NCBI GenBank assembly: GCA_017590115.1
Contig: JAGGNK010007448.1
Location: 9,464,815-9,528,814 of the forward strand
Direction: 5' to 3'
Source of the DNA: Montifringilla adamsi
Taxonomy: Eukaryota; Chordata; Aves; Passeriformes; Passeridae
Length of the DNA: 64,000 nucleotides
Positions 12,385-24,600 of this stretch are shown here, one piece after another. The position numbers and the translations under genes were made by a program. The notes beneath the pieces were generated by a model. The model was not told the DNA's origin. It saw only the letters and a program-made list of their open reading frames with translations, and did no database searches. Position 1 is the stretch's first letter. Each line of letters starts with the position of its first letter.

Positions 12385-12890
12385 GGAAGCTGGAAGCTCT
12401 CGACATAGTTAAAAAACAACATTGCTCTTCAAAATAGATGTGATTGCGCTCCTTGTGAGTCATCGAGCAGAGACACCGAGATTGCTTTGTGCCAGGGACG
12501 AGCGGGCGCTGATTGTGCCGCCCGGATTTGTATCCAACAGGCCCTGGATGGCATGTCAGAGTTTACAGCGCGCATACATTTTCAGCAGTGAGCTTTGCAA
12601 AATGTATCAATGTAATCTCTGCCTCCTATATTCCGTGTTGATTAGACACGATTTCTGGCTGGATTTTCAGAAAGCTCAAGTGCTTTTTTAATCACTACAG
12701 AAGCTCATTATTGCTTTCCAGTGACTCTTATGTCCTTCACTTCTCCTTTCAGATTAGAGTCTATAGTCAGATGAATATTGGATGATTTCATTACATACAA
12801 ATGCAATCAACAGTTTTGCATAAATTTCTCCTCTTTTCTTGAGTTTCAATTGACCTCAGCACCCGTGGAGGCAGGCGCAATACACATGTA
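12385..12890. promoter_or_regulatory. Candidate conserved non-coding enhancer 1
   Basis: A sharp compositional island of about 500 bp, AT-rich between GC-rich flanks. It is dense in developmental motif cores: TGATTG, TTTAATCA, ATGCAATCAA, TTTGCATAAAT (octamer-like) and CAATTGACCT. No coding signal. Conservation is inferred from texture, not shown. Confidence 0.4.
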
Positions 12891-13479
12891 AATGAGCTGG
12901 CGTTGCTGCAAAGACACGGATTCGAGAAACAAGATAAACTGTCAGATAATATTCAGGATTTTTAACAGATCAAAAAATACTTCCTCCGTTCAGCCCAGCC
13001 ATAAAAATGGCACCTTCAGCTGCTGGGGAATTTGCTTTTGTTTTGCTGGTGTCTGGCTGTGGACAAAGCCCAGGAGTGGCACGAGGGGCTGAGCAGGGCT
13101 GGGCTGGCCGGCAGCGCTGCTGTGGGGTGGCAGTGGGGTGTCCTGGGGTGCAGCAGTGGTGGCACAGGTCTCCTGCCACACAGAAGCCTCTGGTGGAGTC
13201 GTGTGCCCCCTGCACACTGGGGAGGTGCCCACGCAGCCCAGTGCCTGCTGCAGAGCTGGGTTTGGTGCCTCCACCTGTGGTGGTACCAATGGTGGTGCCG
13301 TCCCCATCCCTGACGTCTCAGTGGGATGCTGATGCTCAGCTCAGACCCCTCGGAGCCCTGACCCCTCCTGGGCAGTCCTGAGCACCAACCCAGCAGTGGG
13401 GGCACAGGGGGTGCAGGGCTGGGCCAGGGGCTGCCCTCCTCACCCTGTGCTACCACACACAGGGCAACCACACGTTCCA

Positions 13480-14170
13480 AATATATTTAAGCTAACACTC
13501 CACGCGAACAATCAGGGCTAATTTTAAAAAAACTGTAATTAAAAATAAAGGACCTCTTGGTAGAGGAGTCGGGGTAAACTGTCAGCAGTCACTTTGGATG
13601 TGAAGCCCTTACCTTTAAAAGAATCATTTTTGTGCTAATGTGAGCAATCCAGCACTCCCACACTCGCCTTCGGGGGGCCTGTGGGGAAAGAAACTCGTGG
13701 GTTTCTTTTGATACCTTTACGTGCTAATCTTCTTAACAGATTTTTAATTAATGGGAACAGAACACTTTGCAGCCGTGAAATCTATTGGTGTAATTGCCTG
13801 GTGGATTAGTCCCATTAACCACACAAATTACCTGTCTCCAGGCCGCCAGCCCCACCGGGGAGCTCCCTGTGCTGGACACACTGAGCAACCCCATTCTGAA
13901 GCAATTTTGATAAAATAAACTCTCTAATCAGGTAAATAATTCCATAAGGGAAATTGCTGCCTTCCCGCAGCCCCCCTCCAGCGGGACCTGGCTACTTTCA
14001 GGGGAATGCAACACGCCTCCAATTACAGACAAATCTCCAGCTCAGAGACCATTTGGGAGAAGCCCACGGCACACGGGACCCCCTCGAACCACAGGGCCGA
14101 GGAATTAAGGCATTTAAGCTGTCAGCTGGAATCTGGCCCGGCCCCTGATTACCTGGGGGGACGTGCAGCG
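13480..14170. promoter_or_regulatory. Candidate conserved non-coding enhancer 2 (TAAT-rich)
   Basis: About a dozen TAAT/ATTA homeodomain cores in roughly 650 bp, including GTAATTAAAA, TTTTAATTAATG, TGTAATTGCC, the K50-type GGATTAGTCC, CAAATTACC and CCAATTACAG. GC-rich DNA lies on both sides. Possible long-range element of a homeobox-regulated neighbour; function inferred only. Confidence 0.4.
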
Positions 14171-15119
14171 TATTTAGGTTCGTGTCCGCTGTAATTTCCT
14201 GACCCCCAGCGTTGATCCCGAGTGACTTGTGTCCGTGTCAGGTTCCTGCCCGCAGTCCCTCCGACACGTGGCCCCGGGCTCGGGGACACCGACCTTTGGG
14301 CAATTAAGGACATCCAGGCCAGCCTGGGCCTGGAGAAGAGGGAACGTGCAGCTGTCCCCAGGAGCCACGGGGCCAGCAGAGCCACCTGTGCCCGTTTCAC
14401 CACCGCGCCTGGTGAGGCTGTGTGGCTGTGCTGGCTGCCATCAGGATGGACACCTGGACCCTCCCCAGCCCTTTCCATGGGTTTCCATGTCCTGTTGTGA
14501 TTTTGGACCTGAATCCGACAAGACTCCCACAGTTGTCCTCTGCTCAAGGCCCGAGGTGGGGATGAGCAGCCCCAGGGATCCCACACTCAGCAGGGCACCC
14601 ACGTGCTGTCACACGGCCATGCCCAGCCCCAAAACTCTTCCCCCTGCTTGGTGAAGGGCTGCCCAGTGCTCAGGGCTCTGCCAGCCCCTCGGCCAGGATG
14701 GCTCCAAACCTGCTGCACCAGCCGGGGCATCCCTCCACCCTGCGCCCCGTGCCAGGGAGCAGCGAGGAGGGTCCTTGTAGTGAGCACGCGTGTGGGGACA
14801 GCCTGAGAGGGAGTGGCAGCAGTAACAAGCTGGTGGGGTTGGCCGCATGGTAAGGTGGCCTTCAACCATGCCCTGAAGCGCTGGGGTGATCAGTCCCCGT
14901 GCCGGGCCCCGGTCCGGGCTGGAGGAGCCCAAAGCGCGGGGGCACAGCGCTGTTCTTCCCCTGCGGCAGAAGGCTGCAACTCTCCCCTCGGCTGCCCCCA
15001 TCGCTCCTGGCACCGGGAGCAGAGGGTGACCCGTGGGGCCACCCCGAACGGGAGGGGACGTGTCGGTGGCCGGGCAGAGCCGGGCGGGAGCCGCCTCGCA
15101 GCGCGGGGCTGCCCGGGAA

Positions 15120-15340
15120 CCCTACACCGCGGGTAATTGGCATCAGATGCTCCCTGACCTGCCGCATCCACCGGGAAGCTGGAAGCATTTATTTGTCTGA
15201 GCCGGCGGCTCTATCTGCGTGCGGGAGGCGTTGGCGGTGGCGGGGCTGGGCTCCGCGAGCCTAATGAGCCCGAGCTGAAGATGATGAATATGATTGCTGA
15301 AAGCGCTTTCCTGAGTCCTCCTTTCCTGGGGCTCAGGTTA
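15120..15340. promoter_or_regulatory. Candidate regulatory block 3
   Basis: Mixed CpG-rich and AT-rich segment with GGTAATTGGC, CTAATGAGC and GATGATGAATATGATTG. It resembles the other intergenic elements; weak evidence. Confidence 0.2.
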
Positions 15341-16129
15341 CGAGTTCCCAGACAGCCTGTCCAGCCCCGGCTTTTCAATTCTGATTTGTAGCCCCCCAAA
15401 CTGTCTGTCAGCTCCCCATGCTGGAGGAAATGCTGGGTCCTCCTCTGCTGTGCCCGGCAGAGCTGGGGAAGGGGCCGCCAACCCTGTTCAGCCATCGGGG
15501 AGGGTTTGGTCCCCTGGGCTGCCCTGCTTGGCCCTGTGCCCACAGAGCCCCCCTGAGCCAGAGGGGACTAGCCCTGAGCACTGTCCCGTGAGGGGTCTCA
15601 GCCATCAGCATCTGCTGTGCCCTTGTTTCTGTGGCTGTTGGGGACATTCCCCACGAGGACTTGCCACCAGTGACCTCAACCTCACAGCAGAAAAATGTGG
15701 GGTTCAGCTTCCGTGTTCTTTGCCCATCCTCTGTAGCCCACAGCCAATGTTCCCCCACTGAACCACATCCCACAGAGAAGCTGCTCAGGGATGGACAAGG
15801 ATGGGATGCTCCACAGCCATGCAAATCCCCTGGGATCAGAGGGACACAGTCCTGACAGGGCTGGTGTGGGGAGCTGTGAGGTGCCCCTGCCTGGCTCTGT
15901 GGGGCTCAGAGTGGGTGGTCTCCCTTAGCTGCTCCTTTGCCCCTTGTCTCACGGGGCACAGCACCAGGTGTCCCCAGGCACGGGTGTTCCCATGGCTCCA
16001 GCATCCTTGGGCAGATGGGGGGAAGGATTTTGTGTGCTGACCCACCAGAGATTCTTGTGTCCCACTCTCTGTTCCAGTTACAATTCGCATTCCGGGGGCA
16101 GCACCACCCCAAACTGGGGGAATGAGGGG

Positions 16130-16450
16130 CTCAGGGGACCGGAGGGGAGATGCGGGGCGGCCCAAGGCAAAGCTGCACAGGACCAGCGATGCTTCGTGCT
16201 TCCCAGCGCCTCCCAGCGCCTCCCGCCGCCGCCGCCGCGCTGCCATCGGCGGTGTTCTGCTGCCTCCCCACGGAGGACGCGCCGGCAGCACCGGGGCCCC
16301 GCCGCCCCCACCGGGACGAACACGCGGTGCCGTGACCGGGGCGGTGACCTCTCACCGATGCTCAGGGGGGGCTCTGCTGCATCCCAGCACGGCTCCGAGC
16401 CTGCCTTCTCCGTCCTGTGCTACGCCGCAGCCGAAGTGCCGCGGCCATTC
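16130..16450. promoter_or_regulatory. Small CpG-rich patch with CCG repeats
   Basis: Locally high CpG with a short CCG run near 16225-16240, about 2 kb upstream of the PTGS1 start. Could be an upstream promoter or simply GC-rich DNA; no exon was found. Confidence 0.25.
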
Positions 16451-18498
16451 CCGCAGCATCCCCTGGGTCTGGCGGCGGCACATCCCGGGGGCAGCACCAG
16501 CAGCCCTGGAGCAGCAGGGCCCGGGGGCGGGGGCTGCTTGTCTCCTGCTATCCCCAGGACAGGGCAGTGAGGCACTCGTGGGATTTGGCAGCACCACGCT
16601 GGAGATCCCCTTTCTACTCCAGAGAGGTGTCAGGGCATTTGCTGGCCAGACACAGTGCCCAGGTTGCCAAGACGTGGGCAAATCCCCAGACGTGCCCTCT
16701 GTGCCTCAGGTGGCCCTGGCCTTGCACCAAGGCTGTGAGACCACGGCCTCACACAGCGCCTGAGCTGCACCAGCCTCCTTTGCCCTGGCTGGGGACAGGA
16801 ACTCATCTGGGCACCCAGGGCTGGCTGCCACCCTGGAACTTGAGGCCAGGCACCGTGGGCTGCAGCTCAGACAGAGTCAGGGGACGTCTGGTGGCAGTCG
16901 GGGCTGGCACCAGGGAGTTCAGTGGCTGCTGGATTAGAGCTGAGCACGGAGCACTGGAGTGAGGGGTCTGGGTACCCGAGAGACACCAGGAGCGGTGGGA
17001 GTCTGCACGACGCCCTGCAGAGCCCCCTCCCTCACCAGCAGTGCCGGGACAGCCCCTCCATGGCAGCCCTGGCGAGACAGCTGGCCCCGGGCTGTTGCAA
17101 CCATTTCCGGTGTTGTGCAAGAGAGTGGTTATTGAAACCTGGCGAGAGGGAAAGGAGGGGGCAGTGAGAACGAGCGCTGCTGCAGCGGGACATCCCCAAG
17201 GGCCGCGGGGCTGGCCCGCAGGGGGAGGGGGTCAGGCTGTGCCAGGTCACACGTGCTGCGGTCAACAGAGTGCAGGACAGGAGGGGGACCGGCCAGAGCA
17301 GGGGCTGGAGGTGCTGCAAGAGGGAATGGAGGGGAAATACACACACCCACAGGGTGGACCACTGCCTTCCTTGGGGCTGTGACCCCCTGGGGAGGCTGGC
17401 AGGGGGCAGCTGAGGCCCGGCACACACTGACTGCACCAACTGCACACAAACAGCAAAACCTGCCCCAATTCCCTGGGTGAGCTCCTCAGCGGGAGCAGAG
17501 GCAGAGTCCCCACCCTGTGTGAGCGCATCCAGAGCCTGCTGAGCTCATGTTTATGTCATGGCTGGTGCATTTGCCTGCTGAAGCTGGATCTGAGACCCTT
17601 GTGCATTTTTGGACACCTGTAAAAGCCACTTGCCCTGTGAGGACACTCCCTCCCTGCTGCTGAAACCCCCGCAGAGGAATCAAGTGGGATCCAGGCAGGA
17701 GCTGCACTCCCCCAGCCTGCCAGGGCTTCCTGCAGCTCAGCAAAGCCCAGGATAATCCTCTCACACAGCCAGGCCCGCGCTGGGGTCTCTGCCACTTCCA
17801 CAGCGCAGCACAGGAGAGGGTCAGCAGGCTCTGAGCTCTGGGTTCCACCAGTGTGGGGACATCCCAGCCAGGTCTGCAGCTCACCACGCTCTCGCCTACC
17901 CCAGAGCCATGCAGAGCCTCTCCCAGCCCCACTCTGTTCCTGTGGGGTGGCTGCTGCCTGCCTGAGCCGGGCTGGCTGAATCCTGTCCGGCTGGCAGCGG
18001 CTGATGCTGGGAACAAAGCATCCGGGAGGAAACACCCAGCGATGGTTTCACCGATAAACTCAGCTTTTCTGGCCGCTGGCGGCTGTGGGCAGCCGGGCTC
18101 CTGGCACAGCCGGGCAGCACTGCCAGGGCAGCCTCTTGGCCAGGCACAGGAGTTGAGCCAGGCCAAGGAGATCAGGGGGTGGGCATGGAGTCCTGGGGGA
18201 CCTGGATGGGTGGAATGGGCATGTAGGGGGACGTGGGAACAAGAGCGTGGGGATGCAGCGGGATGTGGGAACCAGAAGCAGGGCATGGAGATGTTCGGGT
18301 AGGTGGAAACTGGGAGGGAAACGAGGCAGCTTGGGGTTCCCGGGAGAAACACGGATCGGGGCACGGCTGGGGATGCAGGGGTGGCCAAGCGGACCAGGGG
18401 AGGGGAGCGCAGCCGGGGCAGTCCCCCGGCGGGCCGGGCTGTCGGAGGCGGCCCCGTCCCGTCCCGTCGGGGGCGGGAGGCAGCGCGGCGGGGGCGGG

Positions 18499-18507
18499 NN
18501 NNNNNNN
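18499..18507. other. Assembly gap (9 N)
   Basis: Nine unresolved bases in the GC-rich promoter, ending 20 bases before the first PTGS1 ATG. The true size of the missing sequence is unknown. Confidence 0.98.
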
Positions 18508-18526
18508 CGGGGCCGCGCCGGGTGCG

Positions 18527-18665
18527 ATGGCGGGACGCGGCGGAGCTGCCTCTGCCATGGGCGGTGGGTGCCGGGCCCGGGCCCCGCCGGCCGCGGGGCT
18601 TCGGCTGCTGCTTGCCCACGCCGTGCTGTTCTGCGCCGCCGGGAGCGCCGCCGGCACCGGCTCCG
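18527..18665 (+). CDS. PTGS1: PTGS1 coding exon 1 (signal peptide)
   Basis: 46 codons plus one base, donor GTACGC. In-frame ATGs at 18527 and 18557. The Leu/Ala-rich stretch is the ER signal peptide. I chose the first ATG for its purine at -3 and G at +4, but the second is plausible. The whole signal peptide sits in one exon. Confidence 0.82.
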
Positions 18666-21600
18666 GTACGCGGGGCGGGACCGCACCGGGAGGGAGGGAG
18701 GGAGCGAGGGAGACGCGGGGGAGTCGGTACCGGTGGAGCGGCGACATCCCGAACAGGGGACATTCGGCACTGGGGGGTGCGAGGGGACTGGTACCGCAGG
18801 GTCCAGTACCGGGAGTGCCGGGGACGCGGGGAGCGCTGCGGGACCGGGCCGCGGACCGGCGGCTCCCGGGCGGGATCGCGCTCGTCGCCCCCGGCTCGTC
18901 CTCGCCCGCCGGTGCCCTCCGTGTCCGGGGCGGACGGCAGGCAGGGTGGGCAGGGGCTGCTGGCAGGAGCCCCACGACCCCCGCCCGGGTCAGGGTGCCC
19001 GCAGGTTCCGGCCCGTCACGCCCGGCTGGGAGCAGAAGCGCTCGGGTAGAACAAATTTCCTCCCCCCGCCTCCCGCAGCGGCCCCGCAGGGACCACACGC
19101 AGGGCCCGGGGGAGACATCGCTGGCCCGAGGCGGCCGGGGACGCACGACAGGGCTGGACCCCCGCCAGGACCGCGGCCACCCCGGGCCGGCGCCACCACC
19201 GGGCTGAGGGGCAGTGCCCGGCTGCTTCCGGCAGCCTCCCGTCCGGGACGGGGCTTCTCGGAGGAGAGGGGCACAGTACCCGAGTGCTGGCAGCCAGGGC
19301 CCCTGCCGCTGTCCCCAAACACGCTGCCGCTGCCACACGCCCGGTGACGCTGCAGTTAGGAGTGAGGATGGAGGGCTGGGAGCAGCCGGGATGGCTCTGG
19401 TGGCCTCAGACATCGTTTCCTTGCCATGCCCTGTAGGAGTTCACCACGTGCTGTCCAACCGCAGGCACACCAGGAGATGCTGATTATGGCAGGCACCCAT
19501 GGAGCATGTGGTTAGATAAAACCATTTCTCAAACCCCATCAGCTCTGTCCCCAGCCCCGACAGTGCAGACTGAACATGTGGAGTGCAGCAGGAACCCCCA
19601 TGGCAGGGGGAGCAGGACCCAAACTGAGTGGGTTTGGGCTGAGCAGAGCTGGTGCAGAGCAGGGGGTGTTGCCCTTCCCACTGCCTGCACCCCTTCCCAC
19701 CCCATCCTTCAGGAGAGCAAGGACTTCTCTCAGCTGGAGCAGCTGGTCCTCTGCAAAACCAGTGAGCTCAAGGTGCAGACTTTCCTGTTTCAGCCGTGAA
19801 CATCCCAGAAAGGGAACATGACCCATGGCTGCAGGGATCCTGTGGCCATGCAGAGGGCAGCCATGTCAGCTCTGCAGGGGACTCCAGGAGCTGGGGTGTG
19901 ACCCGGCAGGATGTGACAGGTCCAGCCACCAGAAACACTGGGGCTGGGTGTGGCTGGGGAGGTGGCAGGCACCCCACAGCAGGGCACATCAGCCACATCT
20001 GCTGAAAGGAGAGACCCCAGGGGACAGACCTGGCTGTCACTGGCTGGGCTGGACCACAGGTGGTGAGGATAGGCAAGGGACAACCTCTGCGCTGCTCCTT
20101 CTCTGGCTTGGCCATCTCTTTACATGTGTTTTGTCTTCCTGAGAAGTTCCTCTGGGAGCTGAGGACAGCTGGGGCCAGCATCTGTGTGTCCTGCTGATCA
20201 CAGGACAGGGCCTGGGGACATGCTGAGGACCCACGTGCCTGAAGCAGCTGGGACAGATGCAACAGCTGGAATGGTGCAGCCCTGGAGCTGACTGCTGCAC
20301 AGCAGGATCAAAGCAAATTTCATTATGTGGAGGAAAAAATAAATACCTGGGATACATGATGTACACGAAAAAAAGGCTTTTTTCCAAGCCTTAATTAGGG
20401 AGGGAGATATCTGATTGAGAAATTAGGGGAACTGTGCTATGCCCTGAGGTGCTGCCAGCAGAGATCCAGTCTCTGCTCCTCCCCAGTGTTGCACCAGGAG
20501 GACCACAGCCCTAATCTAGTCCTCGGATCTGCTCTGGAAGACCAAATAACAGGATGTTGGGCTGAGGCTGGGATCTCCTGCTCACTTGATGTTTGCTGTT
20601 CAGAGCACTCTACTTGACTCCTCACTGGCTGCACCTTGGCTCTGAGCCATGGTGTTTGTTCTCTGTAGACTTTTCCTCTGGCTGCGAGCAGAGCCAGGCT
20701 GGTCCCAAGGTGTTTCTCACTTTTCCCTGCAGATATTGCCTTTGGCTGCTAACTTGCCTTCAGGGGTTTAGTTTTGTTCAAGCGTTCTTGCAAAGTAAAC
20801 CCGACTGTCCTCTCAGCAGCCATTGCACAACTCACACTGCCAGACAGGAGCAGTGGCAGCACCCCAGCGTCGCCGTGTGCCCGAGCCCCAGCCACAGGGC
20901 AGGCTGGGCACAGGCCCTGCTGTGTGGAGGCAGGTGGGCACCTCTGGCAGAGCTGCCTTGCATTCGTGTCTGTTTCCATTGCCCCTGCTCTGCACCTCCT
21001 CCCAGCACATCCCCTCCGCAGTGAGGCTCACGGAGAGCCAGCCCGGGCTGCAGAGTGAAGCCAGCTACCCCAGGAGAGCCCCGGGGCTGTGTCAGCCCTG
21101 CAGGCCATCCCTGGCAGGCAGCCTGGCTCAGGTGCAGGGGGAGGATCGCCGAGCCCACGTGGAACACAGCTGTGAGCCTGGCACGCTGCTCCTGCTCATG
21201 GTGCTGCCAGAAGTGGTTGCAGATGACAATCTGGCTGTGGTGTGTGTGCTGTGAATAGTTTGTGGGCCCGAGAAGCCTTCCAGGATCAGAAAAAACAAGT
21301 GCGTAAGCGTTCCATTGTCTTCAAAGCCTGCGGCAGCGGGGCCGTGTCCACTGGAGCGAGCCCGGCTCCATCCCGGCCGTGATTCACCCCAGGTTGCTTT
21401 GGCTGCGGTTTGTGGAACGGATGCTGTCCCCGAAATCTGGCATTTTTCAGCTCCCCGGGCACGCTGGCAGTGCCTTTCCCCACACCTGGAGCCGTTCTGG
21501 CAAGGCCAGCGCAGGATTCCTGGCCGGGGCGTGGAGAGGCACGGAGCTGCTGCAGAGGGAGGCTCCGTCAGGATGGGATGGGGCTGGTGTCGCGGGCCAG

Positions 21601-24600
21601 GACACGCTCCAGCCCCTTCCCACCCTTTTTGGCTGGAACACGCTGCTCCCACCCCACCTCCGGGAGCCACGGTGCTGACACTGCGGTGAACCGTGGGAGG
21701 CGGCCCGGCCCGGCCCGGCACGCTGCCAAACCCGCCTCGGAGGAGGGCTCGGCACCCCGTGCCATCGAGCCCCGCACCCGGGATCGCCCCGGCCGAGTGA
21801 ACTCCTCCTGACTTCCCGTATCAGCTGGAGAGATGGGGCAGGACTCGACCTGCTGTGCCGGAGCATCCTCCCAGCCCTGTGGCTGTGGCGCCCACAAGAG
21901 CCCGGCTTTGCCCGGGTTGCACCGGGCACGGCACGGGGCTGCTCTTCGGGGCTTTTACCGGGTCTGCAGCAGAGCCAAGTGTGGAGCTACCGGCGTGGGA
22001 ATAGCCCAGAGGATGCTCCAGCTGCGCTGCAACACTTCCTTCTTCCCAAAAATTCCCATCTTGCAAAAATCTGAACGGGTGGTCTGACCTTAATTTGTCT
22101 GAGATAAATAAGATCCTGCCTGCTGCCTCCCGTCTGGAGACATGAAAAGATCCAAGATGAAAGGGAGCCTGATGGAAGTGCTGGGAGCTGAACAGGTCTT
22201 TGCAAGTTGGGCCCTGTGCCGTGAGGGATTTGGGACCACAGGGCTGAGCACAGCCCGGCAGAGCTGCCGGCGGAGCCCCGGGCTCCCTGCCCTGCCCCGA
22301 GTATGTACCTGCTGGGAGACCGAGCAACTTCACAAAATTGCCTTTATTTTCCAAATATGTTAATTTTTAGCTGCAATTTCCTATGGAAAAAATGTGGTTT
22401 CTGTTCTGCATGCCCATCCTACCACCCCAGCAATGGAACCTGTTCCCAAATTCCAGAAGAACCTGAAGCAGGTCTGGCAGGGATCTGGTGAGCTCAGGAG
22501 CCATGTGGAGCAGCTTTGGGCTCAGGAGACCTTCCTCCATCAGCTGTGGCACTGGGCACACTGGCAGTGGCTGTCAGTCTCTTCAGCACTCGGGGTGTGC
22601 TGCCCGTCCCCCATTCCTGCAGCCAGCAGCTCCAGAGCTGGGCGCTGTGCTGGGCTGGTGGCACCTTGGCCATGAGTGCTGTGTGCCCTGGTGGGACTGG
22701 TTGCCTCCAGTGTGTTCTGGCAAAGCCAGGTGTGCAGCCAGGTCTGGGCTTTAGGTACTTCCCTCCTGGCACAAAGACTCTGTCCAGACCTGGCTTGGTG
22801 AGTTGGGAATTCCACTGGTGAGGATTTCAGGAGGCAGCTGTGACAGAGAACATCCCAATTTCCAGAGCACTCCTTTGGCTGATGGAAGGCAGAGGAGCCT
22901 CTGGCCACCCTGGACTGTGTTTCTGTGTCCCCTGAGGTTTGCTGCTCTTGGAGGGGCTGTGGATGGTGGAGTTACAAGGATCTTCCTGCTCCAGGACAGC
23001 CTGGAGAGGCTTGGTGGGGATGGAGCCGCCTCAGCGTGGGAGCTGCTCTGTGCCAGGGGGTCTCCCTGTCCCACGTGGTCCCACTGCCCTGGGAAGGGCT
23101 GGAAGGGGCCTTATCTCGTCCCTGCAGGCTGGGCATGAAGGTGGTGGAGGAAGGGGCTGGGCGGGAGCCGGGAGTGAGCCCAGAGAGGCCCTTTCCATCC
23201 GCTCGGGGCCCTGCCAAAGCAAACGGCCCTGACAATGGCTGTTGTTATTAACACAGTGGCTGTTTGCACTGCTTCAGCCCGGGCAGGGGCTCCGGGGGCA
23301 CAGCAGCCCCCCAGGCACGAAGCTAAGCCCCCAGGCATGGGGGAGACCACCACAACAGGGCAGTGCTTGCACCTCCTCCCCTGAGCTGGGCCTGGCTGGG
23401 CTGTGTCCGAGGCACTGTCCCCCTTGAGGAGCAGGGAGCCAGCAGATGCAGTGATGTGCTGCCTGGATGGTGATGTCTCTCTCTCTCTCTCTCTCTCCCC
23501 CTGCAGTGAATCCCTGTTGCTATTTCCCCTGCCAGAACCAAGGGGTGTGTGTGAGGGTCGGCCTGAGAGGATACGAGTGCGACTGCACGCGGACCGGGTA
23601 CTACGGGGTCAACTGCACCTCCCGTGAGTCCCTGTCCCGGGGATCTGGCATCCGTGGGTGCCAGGGCAGCACTGTGCCCACAGCACCCACTGGTGTGGTT
23701 GGGCTGGCTCCTCAGCAGGGAGACTGACTGGGCTGTTTCCCCCAGCTGAGTTCTGGACACGTCTCCACAACCTGCTGAAGCCCAGTCCTGCCTTCTACCA
23801 CTTCATCCTGACCCACTTCAAGTGGTTTTGGGACATTATCAACAGCACCTTCATCAGGGACACACTCATGAGGCTCGTGCTGACAGGTGAGGGCTTGGAG
23901 AGGGTCTTGGGGTTCAGCAGGACTCGAGGACCCCCTGGCATGTACAGATGTGTGGGTGGGGATAGCAGGGCTGCAGTGATGCTGAGCAGCTCCTGTGAGC
24001 AGGGTGGGCATCAGGCTTGAGTCACCTCACCACAAGACCCAGAAGGTTGTCACCCTGTCCTTCCATCACCCTGTCACACTGTCACTGTGCACAGGGGGGC
24101 TGCCCAGCCAGGTTGCAGTGGGGTGTAGGGGGTCCCCAACACTGTGCCAAGCTGCCAGCTGGCTGGAAAACACGAGCAGCTCTTGGCATGCTGCACTCCC
24201 CAGGCCAAGGAGCTGTTTCACAGCTGCACAGAGAGCAGCCCTTGGAAATATGGCCCTTGTTACTCATGTCTCCATATTCATCACTTTGCATAAATATTTA
24301 GGTTCCAGCTCTTGGAGCCGGAGTGACACGCTTACAAGGCTCCGGCTGTTGGCTTCACCATTTCTATGGGTTTGTCATCTCATTCATCATCCAAGAATCC
24401 ACTTAGCATATTAGCACAAGCCCTCCTTTTCTGCAGGGAATTGCAGCCTTTAAAAGGCTCGGAGCAAAGCCCAGGACACCCACATGACTCCACTGCTGGT
24501 ACCTTTCTGGTTTTTGGGGTGTCAGGGGGTGTCTGGCAGTGCAGAGCAGGCAGGCAGGGACCAGGGGCAGAGCTTGTGGGTTGCTGCCTCAAGCCCCACA

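Larger units (their letters stand above)
10436..18380. other. MRRF-PTGS1 intergenic region
   Basis: About 8 kb with no supported gene. Long open frames here are by-products of high GC content. It contains AT-rich, TAAT-rich blocks (10960-11065, 12385-12890, 13480-14170, 15120-15340) separated by GC-rich DNA, a T22 tract and CpG-rich patches near 14880-15130 and 16130-16450. Confidence 0.75.
18380..19260 (+). promoter_or_regulatory. PTGS1: PTGS1 CpG-island promoter
   Basis: Very CpG-rich DNA around the first coding exon with GGGGCGGG GC boxes just before the N run. I see no TATA box, as expected for a housekeeping-type promoter. The gap at 18499-18507 may remove part of the core promoter or 5' UTR. 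Confidence 0.65.

Noticed and set aside
17486..18763. 425-codon minus-strand open frame over the PTGS1 promoter
   Set aside because: Runs through N bases and a CpG island; Arg/Pro/Ala-rich composition comes from GC content, with no recognisable domain. The opposite long frames at 18172-19413 and 18233-19347 have the same cause.
24315..24350. Rho-independent-type terminator hairpin
   Set aside because: Bacterial terminators do not apply; the inverted repeat lies inside a vertebrate intron.
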